Origin: Allgaiera indica
Lineage (GTDB): Bacteria; Pseudomonadota; Alphaproteobacteria; Rhodobacterales; Rhodobacteraceae
Length of the DNA: 64,000 nt
NCBI RefSeq assembly: GCF_900106675.1
Contig: NZ_FNOB01000002.1
Coordinates: 186,001-250,000, forward strand
Reading direction: 5' to 3'
Positions 1 through 9,036 of this stretch are shown piece by piece. The position numbers and the translations under genes were made by a program. A model generated the notes under the pieces. The model was not told the origin of the DNA. It made no database searches and saw only the letters and a program-made list of their open reading frames with translations. The first letter of the stretch is position 1. The number at the start of each line of letters is the position of its first letter.

Positions 1-283
1 CGAGATTGCCGCGCACGAAGGGTTCTTCGCCGAAATGCTCCCACAGCGCCGTCATGAAGGCCCGATCGGCGGCGCGGTCGACGGCGCGGCGATCGGCGTA
101 GCGCTCGCGCCGCAGGATCCGGCTGGCGCCTTCCTTGGCGGCGCGGCGGATGGTGAACTGGAAATCGGTCCCGGGCATGCGGCCGGGAAAGCCGCGATGC
201 TTGACCATCTCCGCCCCGGAATGGCCGCCACTCCCTTGCTGCTTGCGTGCCGAGCGCGGCCCCTTGCCGCCATGCCGTGCCAT
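1..283 (-). CDS. Hypothetical basic protein, 3' end cut by window edge
   Basis: About 94 codons are visible and the frame is still open at the left edge. The N-terminus is very basic and low in complexity (MARHGGKGPRSARKQQ), followed by a more ordered stretch containing GRMPGTDFQFTIRRAAKEG. I do not recognise the family. The ATG overlaps the stop of the upstream gene as TGATG, which fixes the start and suggests translational coupling to the DUF6497 gene. It is the last visible gene of the pccB transcription unit. From memory, related Rhodobacter genomes have similar small genes between pccB and pccA, so pccA may lie just beyond the edge; this is inference only. Confidence 0.6.
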   Translation of the reverse strand, partial: MARHGGKGPRSARKQQGSGGHSGAEMVKHRGFPGRMPGTDFQFTIRRAAKEGASRILRRERYADRRAVDRAADRAFMTALWEHFGEEPFVRGNL

Positions 284-738
284 CACAGGCCCTCCCACTG
301 GCATTGGTCACCTTCGGGCAGGAAGGTGTCGATGAACTGGCGCACCTGCGGATCGGTCGAACCGAACGGTACCGGCCGCGCCATCAGCGTGATCACGATC
401 TCGTCGATCTGCCGTCCGTCCTGGCGCAGCGCCGGCAACGCGACGTGCGTGCAAAGATGAAGCATATCGTCCTCGACCGCGCGGGCATCCACCCGTCGCG
501 CCGCGTCGCGCGCGATCCGCGGGGCGACAAAGCGATAGCGCAGGCGGCGCTCACCGCGGCGCTCGTCCGCACGGGGCCAGATGACCTGGAAAAGCGTCAC
601 CACCTGCCCCGACGGCAGCGGGATCAGCGCGGCCGCTGGCGCGGCTTGCGTTGCTGTCGCGGCCCCGCCCGCAGCCCGGGCCGCGCCCGGCAACGCCGAA
701 AGCAGCGCGCAAAATATCAAGATCCTGCCCCGCGTCAT
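283..738 (-). CDS. DUF6497-family exported protein
   Basis: The product has 151 residues with a clear signal peptide (MTRGRILIFCALLSALPGAARA) and then a small periplasmic domain. The end contains a conserved-looking segment with GSTDPQVRQFIDTFLPEG and a terminal QCQWEGL. I recognise it as the DUF6497 type found in Rhodobacteraceae, whose function is unknown. The ATG at 738 was chosen because it starts the signal peptide; longer readings of this frame lack one. The gene lies 4 bp after the methyltransferase gene and overlaps the next gene by one base, so it belongs to the pccB unit. Its part in propionate metabolism, if any, is not visible from sequence. Confidence 0.65.
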   Translation of the reverse strand: MTRGRILIFCALLSALPGAARAAGGAATATQAAPAAALIPLPSGQVVTLFQVIWPRADERRGERRLRYRFVAPRIARDAARRVDARAVEDDMLHLCTHVALPALRQDGRQIDEIVITLMARPVPFGSTDPQVRQFIDTFLPEGDQCQWEGL

Positions 739-742
739 GGCC

Positions 743-1513
743 CTACCCGGTCTTGCGCAGCAACACGCGCCGCGCCTTGGGATGTCCGGCAAGCACCTCG
801 ATCCGGCCCAGCCCGACCAGATCCCAGACCTGTTCATCCGACCGGCGCGCGCGCAGATCGACCAGCACCGCCCCGTCGGGCGCCACCTGATCGCGGAAGA
901 ACGGCAGATAGGTCGCAACCGGATAGTGAAAGCCGCAGGAGACGAAGCTGACCGCCAGGTCGATACGGCCCGCGCCCGCCGCCAGATCGTCGCGATCGGG
1001 GTTGAGCGTGGTGATGCGGTCCGCGGCCACGCCGTTGGCCTGCAGAAAGGCGCGCGCGGTGGCCAGATCGGTATAGGCCGCGCCCTCTTCGGCATAGCCG
1101 AAATGGCGGTGCGCGTTGGTCTCGATATCGATCAGCACGATATCGCAACCCAGATCGCGGAACGCGAAGAGATCCCAGATCGCATAGCCGCAACCGATAT
1201 CGGCCAGTCGCCCGGGCGCCAGATCCTTCAGCGCCGGGCGCAGGGCGCGGTATTCGGCATGCAGGACGCCCGCGACGCGGCGCGCGATCTCGTCGCCCAG
1301 CCGGTCGATCTGCGCCTCGATCGGGGCGGTGTCGCCCGCGCCCCAGGCCTTGATCACCTGGCCATAGCGCGGCACGTCGTAAAGCACCTCGGACCGCTGC
1401 AGCAGCATGTTCAGCAGGTCCGCCTTCGAAAACATCGACAGATCGAGACCCTGGATCAGCGGATCACGGGCTTCGGCCGGAATGTCCAGTTTGACGACGT
1501 CGAGCGCGGCCAT
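743..1513 (-). CDS. Class I SAM-dependent methyltransferase-like protein
   Basis: The 256-residue product has a SAM-binding motif I (LADIGCGYA, about residues 104-112) followed by an acidic motif II (IVLIDIETN). The later strands (IDLAVSFVSCGFH, and DGAVLVDLRAR) fit a Rossmann methyltransferase fold. The N-terminal 80 residues are helical and unassigned. The substrate is unknown. The gene starts 9 bp after the pccB stop on the same strand and is surely cotranscribed with it. The fold call is good; the claim that it methylates something is family inference. Confidence 0.6.
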   Translation of the reverse strand: MAALDVVKLDIPAEARDPLIQGLDLSMFSKADLLNMLLQRSEVLYDVPRYGQVIKAWGAGDTAPIEAQIDRLGDEIARRVAGVLHAEYRALRPALKDLAPGRLADIGCGYAIWDLFAFRDLGCDIVLIDIETNAHRHFGYAEEGAAYTDLATARAFLQANGVAADRITTLNPDRDDLAAGAGRIDLAVSFVSCGFHYPVATYLPFFRDQVAPDGAVLVDLRARRSDEQVWDLVGLGRIEVLAGHPKARRVLLRKTG

Positions 1514-1522
1514 AGAAGCCCC

Positions 1523-3055
1523 CTAAAGCGGAATGTTGTCGTGTTTCTTCCACGGGTTTTGCAGCTTCTTGCCGCGCAGGCTGGCGAAGGCCCGCGCCAC
1601 CCTCCTGCGGGTGGAATGCGGCTGGATCACCTCGTCGATAAAGCCCTTTTCGGCGGCGACGAAGGGGTTGGCGAAGCGGTCCTCGTAATCCTTCGTGCGC
1701 TGCGCGATCTTCTCGGCATCGCCCAGTTCGGAACGATAGAGGATCTCGACCGCGCCCTTGGCGCCCATCACCGCGATCTCGGCGGTAGGCCAGGCATAGT
1801 TGAAATCGCCGCGCAGATGTTTCGAGGCCATCACGTCATAGGCGCCGCCATAGGCCTTGCGGGTGATGACGGTCACCTTCGGCACCGTCGCCTCGCCATA
1901 GGCGAACAACAGCTTCGCCCCGTGCTTGATGACGCCGCCGTATTCCTGCCCGGTCCCCGGCAGAAAGCCGGGCACATCGACGAAGGTCAGGATCGGGATC
2001 TCGAAGGCATCGCAAAAGCGCACGAAACGCGCGGCCTTGCGGCTGCTGTCGATGTCGAGGCACCCCGCCAGCACCATGGGCTGGTTCGCCACCACGCCGA
2101 CGGTCGAGCCCTCCAGCCGGATGAAACCGGTGATGATGTTCTTCGCGAAATCCTGCTGGATCTCATAGAAGTCGCCCTCGTCCGCGACCTTCAGGATCAG
2201 CTCCTTCATGTCGTAGGGCTGGTTGGGGTTGTCCGGGATCAGCGTGTCGAGGCTGCGTTCCAGCCGCGCGGGGTCGTCGAAGAACGGCCGCACCGGCGGC
2301 TTTTCGCGGTTCGAAGCGGGCAGGAAGTCGATCAGCCGCCGCACCTCCATCATCGCCTCGACATCATCCTCGAAGGCGCCGTCGGCGACCGAGGATTTCC
2401 TGGTATGGGTCGAGGCGCCGCCCAGTTCCTCGGCGGTCACGATCTCGTTGGTGACGGTCTTCACCACGTCGGGGCCGGTGACGAACATGTAGGAGGTGTC
2501 GCGCACCATGAAGATGAAATCGGTCATCGCCGGGGAATAGACCGCGCCGCCTGCGCAGGGCCCCATGATGACGCTGATCTGCGGCACCACGCCCGAGGCC
2601 ATGATATTGCGCTGGAACACGTCGGCGTAACCCGCCAGCGAGGCGACGCCTTCCTGGATCCGCGCGCCCCCGGAATCGTTCAGCCCGATTACCGGCGCCC
2701 CGTTCTGCACCGCCATATCCATGATCTTGCAGATCTTTTCGGCATGAGTTTCCGACAAAGATCCGCCGAAAACGGTGAAATCCTGGGAAAAGACGTAGAC
2801 CATGCGGCCATTCACCGTGCCCCAGCCGGTAATCACGCCGTCGCCCGCCGGGCGACTGTCTTGCATGTCGAAATCGGTACAGCGGTGGGCCTTGAACATG
2901 TCGAATTCCTCGAAGCTGCCCTCATCGAGCAGCAGTTCGAGCCGCTCGCGCGCGGTAAGCTTGCCCTTGGCGTGCTGCGCCGCGATCCGCTTCTCGCCCC
3001 CCCCCAGCCGGGCCTCGGCGCGGCGATCTTCCAGCTGTTGCAGGATATCCTTCAT
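1523..3055 (-). CDS. pccB: Propionyl-CoA carboxylase, beta (carboxyltransferase) subunit
   Basis: The enzyme transfers CO2 from carboxybiotin to propionyl-CoA, giving (S)-methylmalonyl-CoA in the cytoplasmic methylmalonyl-CoA pathway. The biotin-carrying alpha subunit is not in the window. The product has 510 residues, the usual length. The two crotonase-like halves carry [11 protein letters not shown] (about 126-136) and [11 protein letters not shown] (165-175), with [15 protein letters not shown] in the C-terminal half. The open frame runs upstream to 3319, but the ATG at 3055 gives the canonical family N-terminus ([20 protein letters not shown]). The upstream leader contains TTTGCAAA-type sites and the PccR-type regulator is encoded 1 kb away, so induction by propionyl-CoA-producing substrates is expected. 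Confidence 0.95.
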   Translation of the reverse strand: MKDILQQLEDRRAEARLGGGEKRIAAQHAKGKLTARERLELLLDEGSFEEFDMFKAHRCTDFDMQDSRPAGDGVITGWGTVNGRMVYVFSQDFTVFGGSLSETHAEKICKIMDMAVQNGAPVIGLNDSGGARIQEGVASLAGYADVFQRNIMASGVVPQISVIMGPCAGGAVYSPAMTDFIFMVRDTSYMFVTGPDVVKTVTNEIVTAEELGGASTHTRKSSVADGAFEDDVEAMMEVRRLIDFLPASNREKPPVRPFFDDPARLERSLDTLIPDNPNQPYDMKELILKVADEGDFYEIQQDFAKNIITGFIRLEGSTVGVVANQPMVLAGCLDIDSSRKAARFVRFCDAFEIPILTFVDVPGFLPGTGQEYGGVIKHGAKLLFAYGEATVPKVTVITRKAYGGAYDVMASKHLRGDFNYAWPTAEIAVMGAKGAVEILYRSELGDAEKIAQRTKDYEDRFANPFVAAEKGFIDEVIQPHSTRRRVARAFASLRGKKLQNPWKKHDNIPL

Positions 3056-3154
3056 CGGCGATCTCTCCGGGTCCTCCGAGCCGCCCGGGCGCGGCCCCTC
3101 GCTGGGCGGGACATTAGCGGGAAAGACCGACCGACCAAAGGGGAATTCGTCAAA

Positions 3155-3202
3155 TTTGCAAACATTTGGCAGGGTACTTGCTGCGAATTGAAAATCTGCA
3201 AA
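3155..3202 (-). promoter_or_regulatory. Candidate PccR (ScfR) binding region before pccB
   Basis: A perfect TTTGCAAA palindrome lies at 3155-3162, with a near match (TCTGCAAA) at 3195-3202 and a weaker CTGCGAAT at 3181-3188, about 100 bp before the pccB ATG in an AT-richer stretch. In Rhodobacter sphaeroides PccR is described as recognising paired TTTGCAAA half-sites. Pairing here is imperfect, so exact operator limits are unsure. Confidence 0.55.
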
Positions 3203-3814
3203 CAGGCCGGTCCGCCGCCTGGGCGTTGTCGTAGCAGTCGCCGTGATGATGATACGATAGCCTGTTGAGACACATTTTCCGGGTTTGGGGCGCTCACAAA
3301 CAAGGCAGTAATCGCTCATCGAGAGCAGACTTCATACATAAGCATTTATTTTCAATATGTTAATATATATTGGCTCTAGCGGCATTAGCAGCCCTCGGCC
3401 AAGCTTACGCCCTAGCAGCCTCCTAGCGCCCGTCTTGACCGCCAGCCTCACCCTCAGCATCGTCCAAACACTCCCCGGCCCTGCTTCGGACCGACCTACG
3501 ATCCAGGCCACCGGGCGTTTGCCACATTTGTAAGGACACACTCGCAAAGATCTTTCTTGCGAAGCCGATGGCGCCTGCCGCTTCGGCAACGGACGAGGAT
3601 TGTCATGCCCCGCATACCCTTCATTGAGGCAGCGCTCGGCCTGCCCGATCAGAGTGCCGATCTGATCGAGGCGCGATTGAGAAACTTCCACCGGAAGCTA
3701 CTCGCGGCCGCCGCGCTCAAGAACAGCGCGGAGACCGATCCTTTCGACAATCCTCTCGGTTACGATCGCGAGCTGGACAGTTCTCCGCGAAAGATCCTGA
3801 CGAATGACAGGCGC
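3203..3814. other. Non-coding or decayed stretch upstream of pccB
   Basis: No intact gene is supported here. The part from about 3330 to 3380 is strongly AT-rich (TTTATTTTCAATATGTTAAT). Short frames on both strands (for example minus 3332-3691 and plus 3557-3937) have no recognisable domain, and the minus-strand frame is interrupted by an in-frame TAG at 3698-3700. Together with the transposase remnant beside it, this looks like eroded mobile-element sequence. Confidence 0.45.
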
Positions 3815-4050
3815 GTCAATGGCTGCGGAAGCGGCGGATCGGAAGACGACCATGATCGGGTGAGCCCGCGCAAGTATCTGAAAGCCGATCGCACGGCCTT
3901 GGGCCTGCAGTCGAAAACGAGGGGCGTGGGCGTCTGATCCGTCGAACCACGGGGGCATGAACACCAAATTGCATGCCGTCACGGACGCGAACGGCCGCCC
4001 GATCAGACGTCCATGTTCTTCGCACTAAGCGCGTCGAGATCAACCTCTAG
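3815..4050 (+). pseudogene. IS5-family transposase remnant
   Basis: Fragments of a DDE transposase can be pieced together in different frames: an AEAADRKTTMI-like piece, then KYLKADRTALGLQSK, then GGMNTKLHAVTDANGRPIR at 3951-4007. These match the central part of IS5/IS427-type transposases (normally MIDATYLKAHRTA followed by GGMNTKLHAVTDANGRPI). At least two frame changes and a stop break the reading, and the catalytic C-terminal half is gone. No terminal inverted repeats were found. It sits between pccR and pccB. Confidence 0.65.
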
Positions 4051-4084
4051 TTGCGCAGCGACATCCGATCGTGTCCCCGCGCAG

Positions 4085-5482
4085 CTATCCCCCGATCTCG
4101 TAGGGCAGGATCCCGCGCTTGCCGGGATCGACGCTTAGGCGCCGCTCCAGCGGCGGGACCGAGCGCTGATGGCAATCGGGCCGCTCGCAGATCCGGCAGG
4201 AGATGCCGATCGGCTCAAAGCTGCGGGTCAGGTCCAGATCATCGGCATAGACCAGGGCGCCGGCATGCTGCACCTCGCAACCCAGCCCGATCGAGTAGCG
4301 CCGGACCGGCGCCCGGAAAGATCCCGCGGGCTTCGACACCTCGCGCGCCAGGCAAAGATAGCGCACGCCGTCCGGCGTCTCGGCCAGCTGACGCAGGAAA
4401 CGGCCCGGCGTTTCGAACGCGCGGTGTACGTTCCAAAGCGGGCAGGCACCACCGAAGCGGGCAAACTGCAGCCGCGTGGCCGAATGGCGCTTGGTGATCG
4501 TGCCGGCCTGATCCACCCGCACGAAGAAGAAAGGAATGCCCTTGGCGCCGGGGCGCTGCAGGGTGGAAAGGCGATGCGCCACCTGTTCGATCGAGGCGCC
4601 GAAGCGGTCGGCCAGGCGCTCCAGGTCGTGGCGGGTCTCCTGCGCGGCGGCCATGAACAGCCGATAGGGCATCAGCGCGGCACCGGCGAAGTAGTTCGCA
4701 AGCCCGATCTTGGCGATCGCGCGTGCCTCGGCGGTCTGGAAACGGGCCAGATCCAGCGTGGCTTCCAGCAACTCGTTCTGCGCGAGAAGGGCCACCTGAT
4801 GCAGCGCCTGAAAACGCTGCGTGCTGCCCGGCGCACGCGAGGAAAGCGTCAACTGCTTGGTATCGGGGTCGAAATACCGCAGCCACGGCCCATCGGCCCG
4901 GGTGAAGGTGACGCCCTGGTGGGCCAGGGCCTCTTGGGCTGCGCGCATCGGGTCGCCTGGACGGCCCGCGGGGCTGGCGAAATGCTCGGCCGCGCGGTCC
5001 ACCGCGTCGATGTAATTGTCGCAGTAGTGGAAGAAATCGCGCACCTCCTCCCATGGCGAGGGCCGCAGCGTCGCATCCTTGGTGTCGAGCGCCTCATCGA
5101 GCGAGGCCAGCCGCTCATGCGTCCGCCGGTAGGCGCGGTGCAAATCGAGGAAGGCGCGCGCCAGGGCCGGGGCGTTCGAGGCCGCAAGCCGCAGATCCGC
5201 GATCGGCGGCGCGGCGGGGCCGAAGACCGGATCGGCCAGCGCCTCGCGCATGTCGCTGACGATGCGTTCGGCATCGTCGGTGGACAGCTCGGTCACGTCC
5301 AGCCTGAATTCCCGCGCCAGCGCCAGCACCACCCCGGCCGATACCGGGCGATGGTTGTTCTCCATCTGGTTCAGATAGGGCAGCGACACGCCCAGCTTGC
5401 CGGCAAAGGCCTTCTGGGTCAGCCCCAGATTGGTGCGGATCTCGCGCAGCTTCAGGCCGGCATAGAGTTTCGGAGTGGACAT
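4085..5482 (-). CDS. pccR: Short-chain fatty acyl-CoA regulator, PccR type
   Basis: This 465-residue cytoplasmic DNA-binding protein has an XRE-type helix-turn-helix at about 8-65 (LGLTQKAFAGKLGVSLPYLNQME) and a long C-terminal ScfR domain. The cysteine-rich signature CRICERPDCHQRSVPP starts near residue 429 and is typical of ScfR proteins. Family members (PccR, RamB, MccR) sense acyl-CoA levels and control acetate or propionate assimilation. Location 1 kb from pccB and TTTGCAAA-type sites before both genes support assignment as the propionyl-CoA carboxylase activator. The ATG at 5482 gives the normal N-terminus. A decayed IS remnant separates it from pccB. Confidence 0.88.
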   Translation of the reverse strand: MSTPKLYAGLKLREIRTNLGLTQKAFAGKLGVSLPYLNQMENNHRPVSAGVVLALAREFRLDVTELSTDDAERIVSDMREALADPVFGPAAPPIADLRLAASNAPALARAFLDLHRAYRRTHERLASLDEALDTKDATLRPSPWEEVRDFFHYCDNYIDAVDRAAEHFASPAGRPGDPMRAAQEALAHQGVTFTRADGPWLRYFDPDTKQLTLSSRAPGSTQRFQALHQVALLAQNELLEATLDLARFQTAEARAIAKIGLANYFAGAALMPYRLFMAAAQETRHDLERLADRFGASIEQVAHRLSTLQRPGAKGIPFFFVRVDQAGTITKRHSATRLQFARFGGACPLWNVHRAFETPGRFLRQLAETPDGVRYLCLAREVSKPAGSFRAPVRRYSIGLGCEVQHAGALVYADDLDLTRSFEPIGISCRICERPDCHQRSVPPLERRLSVDPGKRGILPYEIGG

Positions 5483-5497
5483 CGGGCCTCCACGCGG

Positions 5498-5526
5498 TTT
5501 GCGAACCCGATCCTAGCCTTTGCAAA
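5498..5526 (-). promoter_or_regulatory. Candidate PccR autoregulatory sites
   Basis: Just before the pccR ATG, the leader holds TTTGCGAA (5498-5505) and a perfect CTTTGCAAAG dyad (5518-5527), 13 nt apart. They resemble the half-sites before pccB. Their position so close to the start codon fits autoregulation, probably negative. Confidence 0.55.
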
Positions 5527-5627
5527 GTGGCGGCGTCCAGCGGTCAGGATGGCGCGATCAGCGACACGGCGCCGCCCGCCGCGCCGCCGGCTTGGGTACG
5601 GGGGCGCAGGGCAGGCCGTCGCGGCGT

Positions 5628-5867
5628 TCAGGCCCGTTGCAGCATCCTCCAGATCTCATCCTTCAGCGCCACGCGCTTGCGACGCATGTCGGCCTCGTGG
5701 GCGCGGTCCGTGGGATGGGTATTGGTCTCGGCGCCATGTACCGCGCGGTTGAGTGCGTGGTATTCGTCGACCAGACGGGCGAAATGGGCGTTCGCGGCTT
5801 TCAGCGCGGCGATCCGGTCGGCCTCGGCGGGGAAGTCGTCGTGCAGTTCATGCGGGGTGATGCTCAA
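5628..5867 (-). CDS. YdcH/DUF465 family small protein
   Basis: A 79-residue helical protein beginning SITPHELHDDFPAEADRI and containing ALKAANAHFARLVDEYHALNRAVHG, the usual DUF465 pattern, with a basic C-terminal helix (RRKRVALKDEIWRML). Its role is unknown. I chose the TTG at 5867 as start because AAGGAG lies 8 nt upstream and this restores the family length of 75-80 residues; an upstream start would add 17 residues foreign to the family. It stands alone between pccR and the betA gene. Confidence 0.75.
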   Translation of the reverse strand: MSITPHELHDDFPAEADRIAALKAANAHFARLVDEYHALNRAVHGAETNTHPTDRAHEADMRRKRVALKDEIWRMLQRA

Positions 5868-5954
5868 GGGGGCGCTCCTTCCCGGGGATCTTTCGCCCAG
5901 GCTAACGCCCCCCCCCACCGCCCGGCCTTGATACCGGTCAAGTCGCGCGCCAGA

Positions 5955-7613
5955 TCAGCGCTGCGCGATTCGCCAGCCCGGGTTGATCCAGGGCTCGGCG
6001 TTCGAGGGCGGCAAAAGGCCCCGGCCCAGGATATGGTCGGCGGCCTTCTCTCCCACCATGATCGACGGGCCGTTGAGATTGCCGTTGGTGATGCGCGGAA
6101 AGATCGAACTGTCGACCACGCGCAGGCCGTCCACCCCGATCACCCGGCAGTCCGGGTCGACCACGGCGCCGGGATCGTCGCGCCGGCCCATCCGGGCGGT
6201 GCCGCAGGGGTGATAGGCGCTTTCGGCATGGTCGCGGATGAAGGCGTCGATCTCGTCGTCGCTCTGGACCGCGGCGCCGGGCTGGATCTCGTGCTTCACA
6301 TAGGGTTTGAAGGCGTCTTGCGCGAAGATCTCGCGGGTCAGGCGGATGCAGGCGCGAAATTCCTCCCAGTCCCGGGCCTCGGACATCGCGTTGAAGCGGA
6401 TCTCGGGGGGGGCCTCGGGGTTCGGCCCCAGCCGCACCGTGCCGCGCGATTGCGCCCGCATCGGACCGACATGGGCCTGAAAGCCATGGCCTTCGGCTGC
6501 CGCGCGGCCGTCGTAGCGCACCGCGATCGGCAGGAAATGGTACTGGATGTCGGGATATTCGATGCCCGCGCGCGAACGGATGAAGGCGGCACTTTCGAAC
6601 TGGTTCGAACCGGCAAGGCCCCCGCCCCGCGTCAGCAGCCATTGCGCCCCCAGCAGCGCCTTGCCCCGCAGGTTCCAGTATTTGTAAAGGGTGATCGGCT
6701 GCGCCGCCGCCATCTGCACATAGACCTCGAGGTGATCTTGCAAATTGCCGCCCACGCCGGGGCGGTCGGCGACAACCGCGATGCCGCGATCGGCCAGATG
6801 CGCGGCAGGGCCGATGCCCGACAGCATCAGAAGCTTCGGCGTGTTGATCGACGAGGCCGCCAGCACCACCTCGCGCCGGGCGCGGATCACTTCCGTGCGG
6901 CCGCCGCGCGTCACCTCGACGCCGGTTGCGCGGCCTTCCTCGATCACCACGCGGCGGGCGAGCGCCCGGATCAGCGTGCAGTTCGGCCGCTTCAGCGCGG
7001 GTTTCAGATAGGCATTCGCCGCCGACCAGCGCCGCCCGCGCCAGATCGTGGCCTCCATCGCGCCGAAGCCTTCCTGCTGATGGCCGTTGTAATCCTCGGT
7101 CACCGGATAGCCGGCCTGCCGCCCGGCCTCGACGAAGGCCTGAAACAGCGGGTTCTTCCGCGGGCCGCGGGTGATGTGCAGGGGTCCGCTGTCGCCGCGC
7201 CAGTCGCTGGGCGCGCCGTCCGCGCCGCCGTGCCAATGCTCCATGCGCTTGAAATAGGGCAGCACGTCGGCGAAGGACCAGCCCGAGGCGCCCGCCTCGG
7301 CCCAATGGTCGAAATCGCGGGCATGGCCGCGCACATAGACCATCCCGTTGATCGAGGACGACCCCCCCAGCACCTTGCCGCGCGGCACCGCGAGGCGGCG
7401 GCCGCCCAGATGCGGCTCGGGCTCCGACCGGTAGCCCCAGTCGTAGCGCGCCATGTTCATCGGGTAGGAAAGCGCGGCGGGCATCTGGATGAACGGCCCC
7501 GCGTCGGTGCCGCCATGTTCGATGACCAGCACCTGCACCCCTGCCTCGGCCAGCCGGTAGGCCAGGGCGCAGCCGGCGGAACCGGCCCCCACGATCACGA
7601 TGTCGGCTTCCAT
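5955..7613 (-). CDS. betA: GMC-family choline dehydrogenase
   Basis: FAD enzyme of 552 residues that should oxidise choline to betaine aldehyde (and perhaps onward to glycine betaine), normally associated with the inner membrane. The dinucleotide motif GAGSAG is at 9-14. GMC signatures follow: [19 protein letters not shown] and, near the C-terminus, HPCGTARMG with [17 protein letters not shown], which supply the catalytic His/Asn pair. Its ATG overlaps the GST stop as TGATG. Downstream of BetI and divergent from choXWV, choline is the likely substrate, although GMC paralogues for other alcohols look similar. No betaine-aldehyde dehydrogenase (betB) lies in the window. Confidence 0.85.
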   Translation of the reverse strand: MEADIVIVGAGSAGCALAYRLAEAGVQVLVIEHGGTDAGPFIQMPAALSYPMNMARYDWGYRSEPEPHLGGRRLAVPRGKVLGGSSSINGMVYVRGHARDFDHWAEAGASGWSFADVLPYFKRMEHWHGGADGAPSDWRGDSGPLHITRGPRKNPLFQAFVEAGRQAGYPVTEDYNGHQQEGFGAMEATIWRGRRWSAANAYLKPALKRPNCTLIRALARRVVIEEGRATGVEVTRGGRTEVIRARREVVLAASSINTPKLLMLSGIGPAAHLADRGIAVVADRPGVGGNLQDHLEVYVQMAAAQPITLYKYWNLRGKALLGAQWLLTRGGGLAGSNQFESAAFIRSRAGIEYPDIQYHFLPIAVRYDGRAAAEGHGFQAHVGPMRAQSRGTVRLGPNPEAPPEIRFNAMSEARDWEEFRACIRLTREIFAQDAFKPYVKHEIQPGAAVQSDDEIDAFIRDHAESAYHPCGTARMGRRDDPGAVVDPDCRVIGVDGLRVVDSSIFPRITNGNLNGPSIMVGEKAADHILGRGLLPPSNAEPWINPGWRIAQR

Positions 7614-8260
7614 CAGGCCCCCTTGGCGCGCAGCGGTTCGTAGGAGATCATGACATGCCCGGCATAGGCCGGGCGGGCCTTGAGACGGTCGTGATAGGCC
7701 TCGATCGCCGGACGGGGACGGCGCGGCACGTCGATGTCGAACCAGCGGTAAAGCACATGGCCGATCACGATGTCGGCCAGGGTGAAGGCGTCGCCGCAGA
7801 CATGGCCCCCCTGCCCGATCCGGCCCTCCAGGATGTCGAGCCTGCCCTCAAACGCCGCGATCGCGCGGGTCAAGGCGGCCTCGTCGCGGTCGCGCGCGGG
7901 GGTGCGGACGCGGGACCAGAAGATCGGGCCGGTAAAGGCGGGGGCAAAGCTGGTCTTGCCCCATTCGGCCCACATGTCGACGCGGGCGCGGGCCACCGGA
8001 TCGGCGGGCCAGAAGGCGCCGCCGTCGCCATAGCGCGCCGCCAGATAGCGCAGGATGGCGCAGCTTTCGAACATCGCCAGATCGCCGTCGCGCAGCACCG
8101 GGACCAGGCCGTTGGGGTTCATCGCGCGGAATTCGGGCGTGTCGGTGCCGCCGTAGACATGGCCGTAATCCAGGCGCTCATGCGCAAGGCCCAGTTCCGC
8201 CACGCCCCACATCACCGCCTGCACGTTGGACGAGGTCGCGCGCCCAAGGATCGTGATCAT
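7613..8260 (-). CDS. Glutathione S-transferase family protein within the bet operon
   Basis: A 215-residue protein with an N-terminal thioredoxin-like domain ([18 protein letters not shown], then [22 protein letters not shown]) and an all-helical C-terminal domain ([13 protein letters not shown]). The NPNG-VPVL and ESxAI motifs form the glutathione site in GSTs; the Ser in the RATSSNVQ segment is a candidate catalytic residue. Overlaps with betI (ATGA) and betA (TGATG) put it between regulator and dehydrogenase, so it is coexpressed with choline oxidation. A role in handling betaine aldehyde or another toxic aldehyde is plausible inference; no specific substrate can be read. Confidence 0.8.
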   Translation of the reverse strand: MITILGRATSSNVQAVMWGVAELGLAHERLDYGHVYGGTDTPEFRAMNPNGLVPVLRDGDLAMFESCAILRYLAARYGDGGAFWPADPVARARVDMWAEWGKTSFAPAFTGPIFWSRVRTPARDRDEAALTRAIAAFEGRLDILEGRIGQGGHVCGDAFTLADIVIGHVLYRWFDIDVPRRPRPAIEAYHDRLKARPAYAGHVMISYEPLRAKGA

Positions 8261-8856
8261 GCCGCATCTCCGCTGTTCGATCCGGCGCCAAGCTGCGCGT
8301 CGAGGTAATCCAGCACCATGGCCGCGGCCTGCGCCCCGTCGGGCGGGCGCTGGCCCAGAACCTCGCGCAGATAGACGCCGTCGATCATCGCGGCCAGCCC
8401 TTCGGCCAGCGCCTCGGCCCGTTCGGGCGCAAGGGCGCGCAGGGGGGCGCGCAGGTTCGAACAGATCCGGTGCTGATAGACCCGCAGCAGCCGCTGCACC
8501 TCGGGCACGGTCTGGGCCAGGACATAGAAATTCAGCCAGGCACCGATGGTTTCGCGCCGGAAGGAAGAGGCCGCGAACGATGCCCGGATCACCGCGCGCA
8601 GCCGGTCGCGCGGGCCCTCGGCCAGCGCCAGCGCACCGCGCACCTCGGCGCCGTAAAGGCTGAGGATGTGGCGCATCGCGGCCAGGAACATCTGCTCTTT
8701 CGAGCCGAAGTAATGATGCGCGAGCGCCGAGGACACCCCCGCACGGCGGGCGATCTGCGCCACCGTCACGTCCAGGCTGCCGGCCCGGCCGATCTCGGCA
8801 ATCGTCGCCTCGACCAGCGCCGCCTTGCGAATCGGTTCCATACCAAGCCGTGGCAT
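8257..8856 (-). CDS. betI: TetR-family choline-responsive repressor BetI
   Basis: A 199-residue regulator whose N-terminus MPRLGMEPIRKAALVEATI is the BetI signature, followed by a TetR helix-turn-helix (VAQIARRAGVSSALAHHYFG, about 35-54) and the BetI ligand domain (GAWLNFYVLAQTVPE). BetI represses bet genes until choline binds. It is the first gene of a three-gene overlapping operon with GST and betA, and it is divergent from choXWV. A 24-bp dyad in the shared intergenic region is the likely operator, so it probably controls both directions and itself. Confidence 0.9.
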   Translation of the reverse strand: MPRLGMEPIRKAALVEATIAEIGRAGSLDVTVAQIARRAGVSSALAHHYFGSKEQMFLAAMRHILSLYGAEVRGALALAEGPRDRLRAVIRASFAASSFRRETIGAWLNFYVLAQTVPEVQRLLRVYQHRICSNLRAPLRALAPERAEALAEGLAAMIDGVYLREVLGQRPPDGAQAAAMVLDYLDAQLGAGSNSGDAA

Positions 8857-8895
8857 CGCCGCTCCTTGCTGCTGTTGAATCTGGCTAGCGCATGG

Positions 8896-8919
8896 TTTAT
8901 TGACTCGTCAATCAATAAA
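8896..8919. promoter_or_regulatory. Candidate BetI operator
   Basis: Arms TTTATTGA (8896-8903) and TCAATAAA (8912-8919) form a perfect 8-8-8 inverted repeat, with a nested TTGAC/GTCAA dyad. The site lies between divergent betI and choX, 40 bp from the betI start. It resembles known BetI operators in being an AT-rich TTGAN/NTCAA-type dyad. Confidence 0.7.
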
Positions 8920-9036
8920 AGGGCAGAAAGCCCCTCATATCGCTTTGCAAGCTTGTGGCCTGCGGGTTACGTTGCGGCGCAATGCCGCGCTTCTTTGCGC
9001 AAGACCAAACCGGAAGACCAACATGGGAGCCCGTTC

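Noticed and set aside
581-3268. 895-codon plus-strand open frame opposite pccB
   Set aside because: Mirror frame of a strongly coding GC-rich gene; the His/Arg/Asp-rich translation has no domain, and pccB on the other strand is certain.
3557-3937. 126-codon plus-strand frame as a real gene
   Set aside because: Its second half is out-of-place transposase sequence and its first half has no recognisable domain or start signal; treated as decayed DNA.
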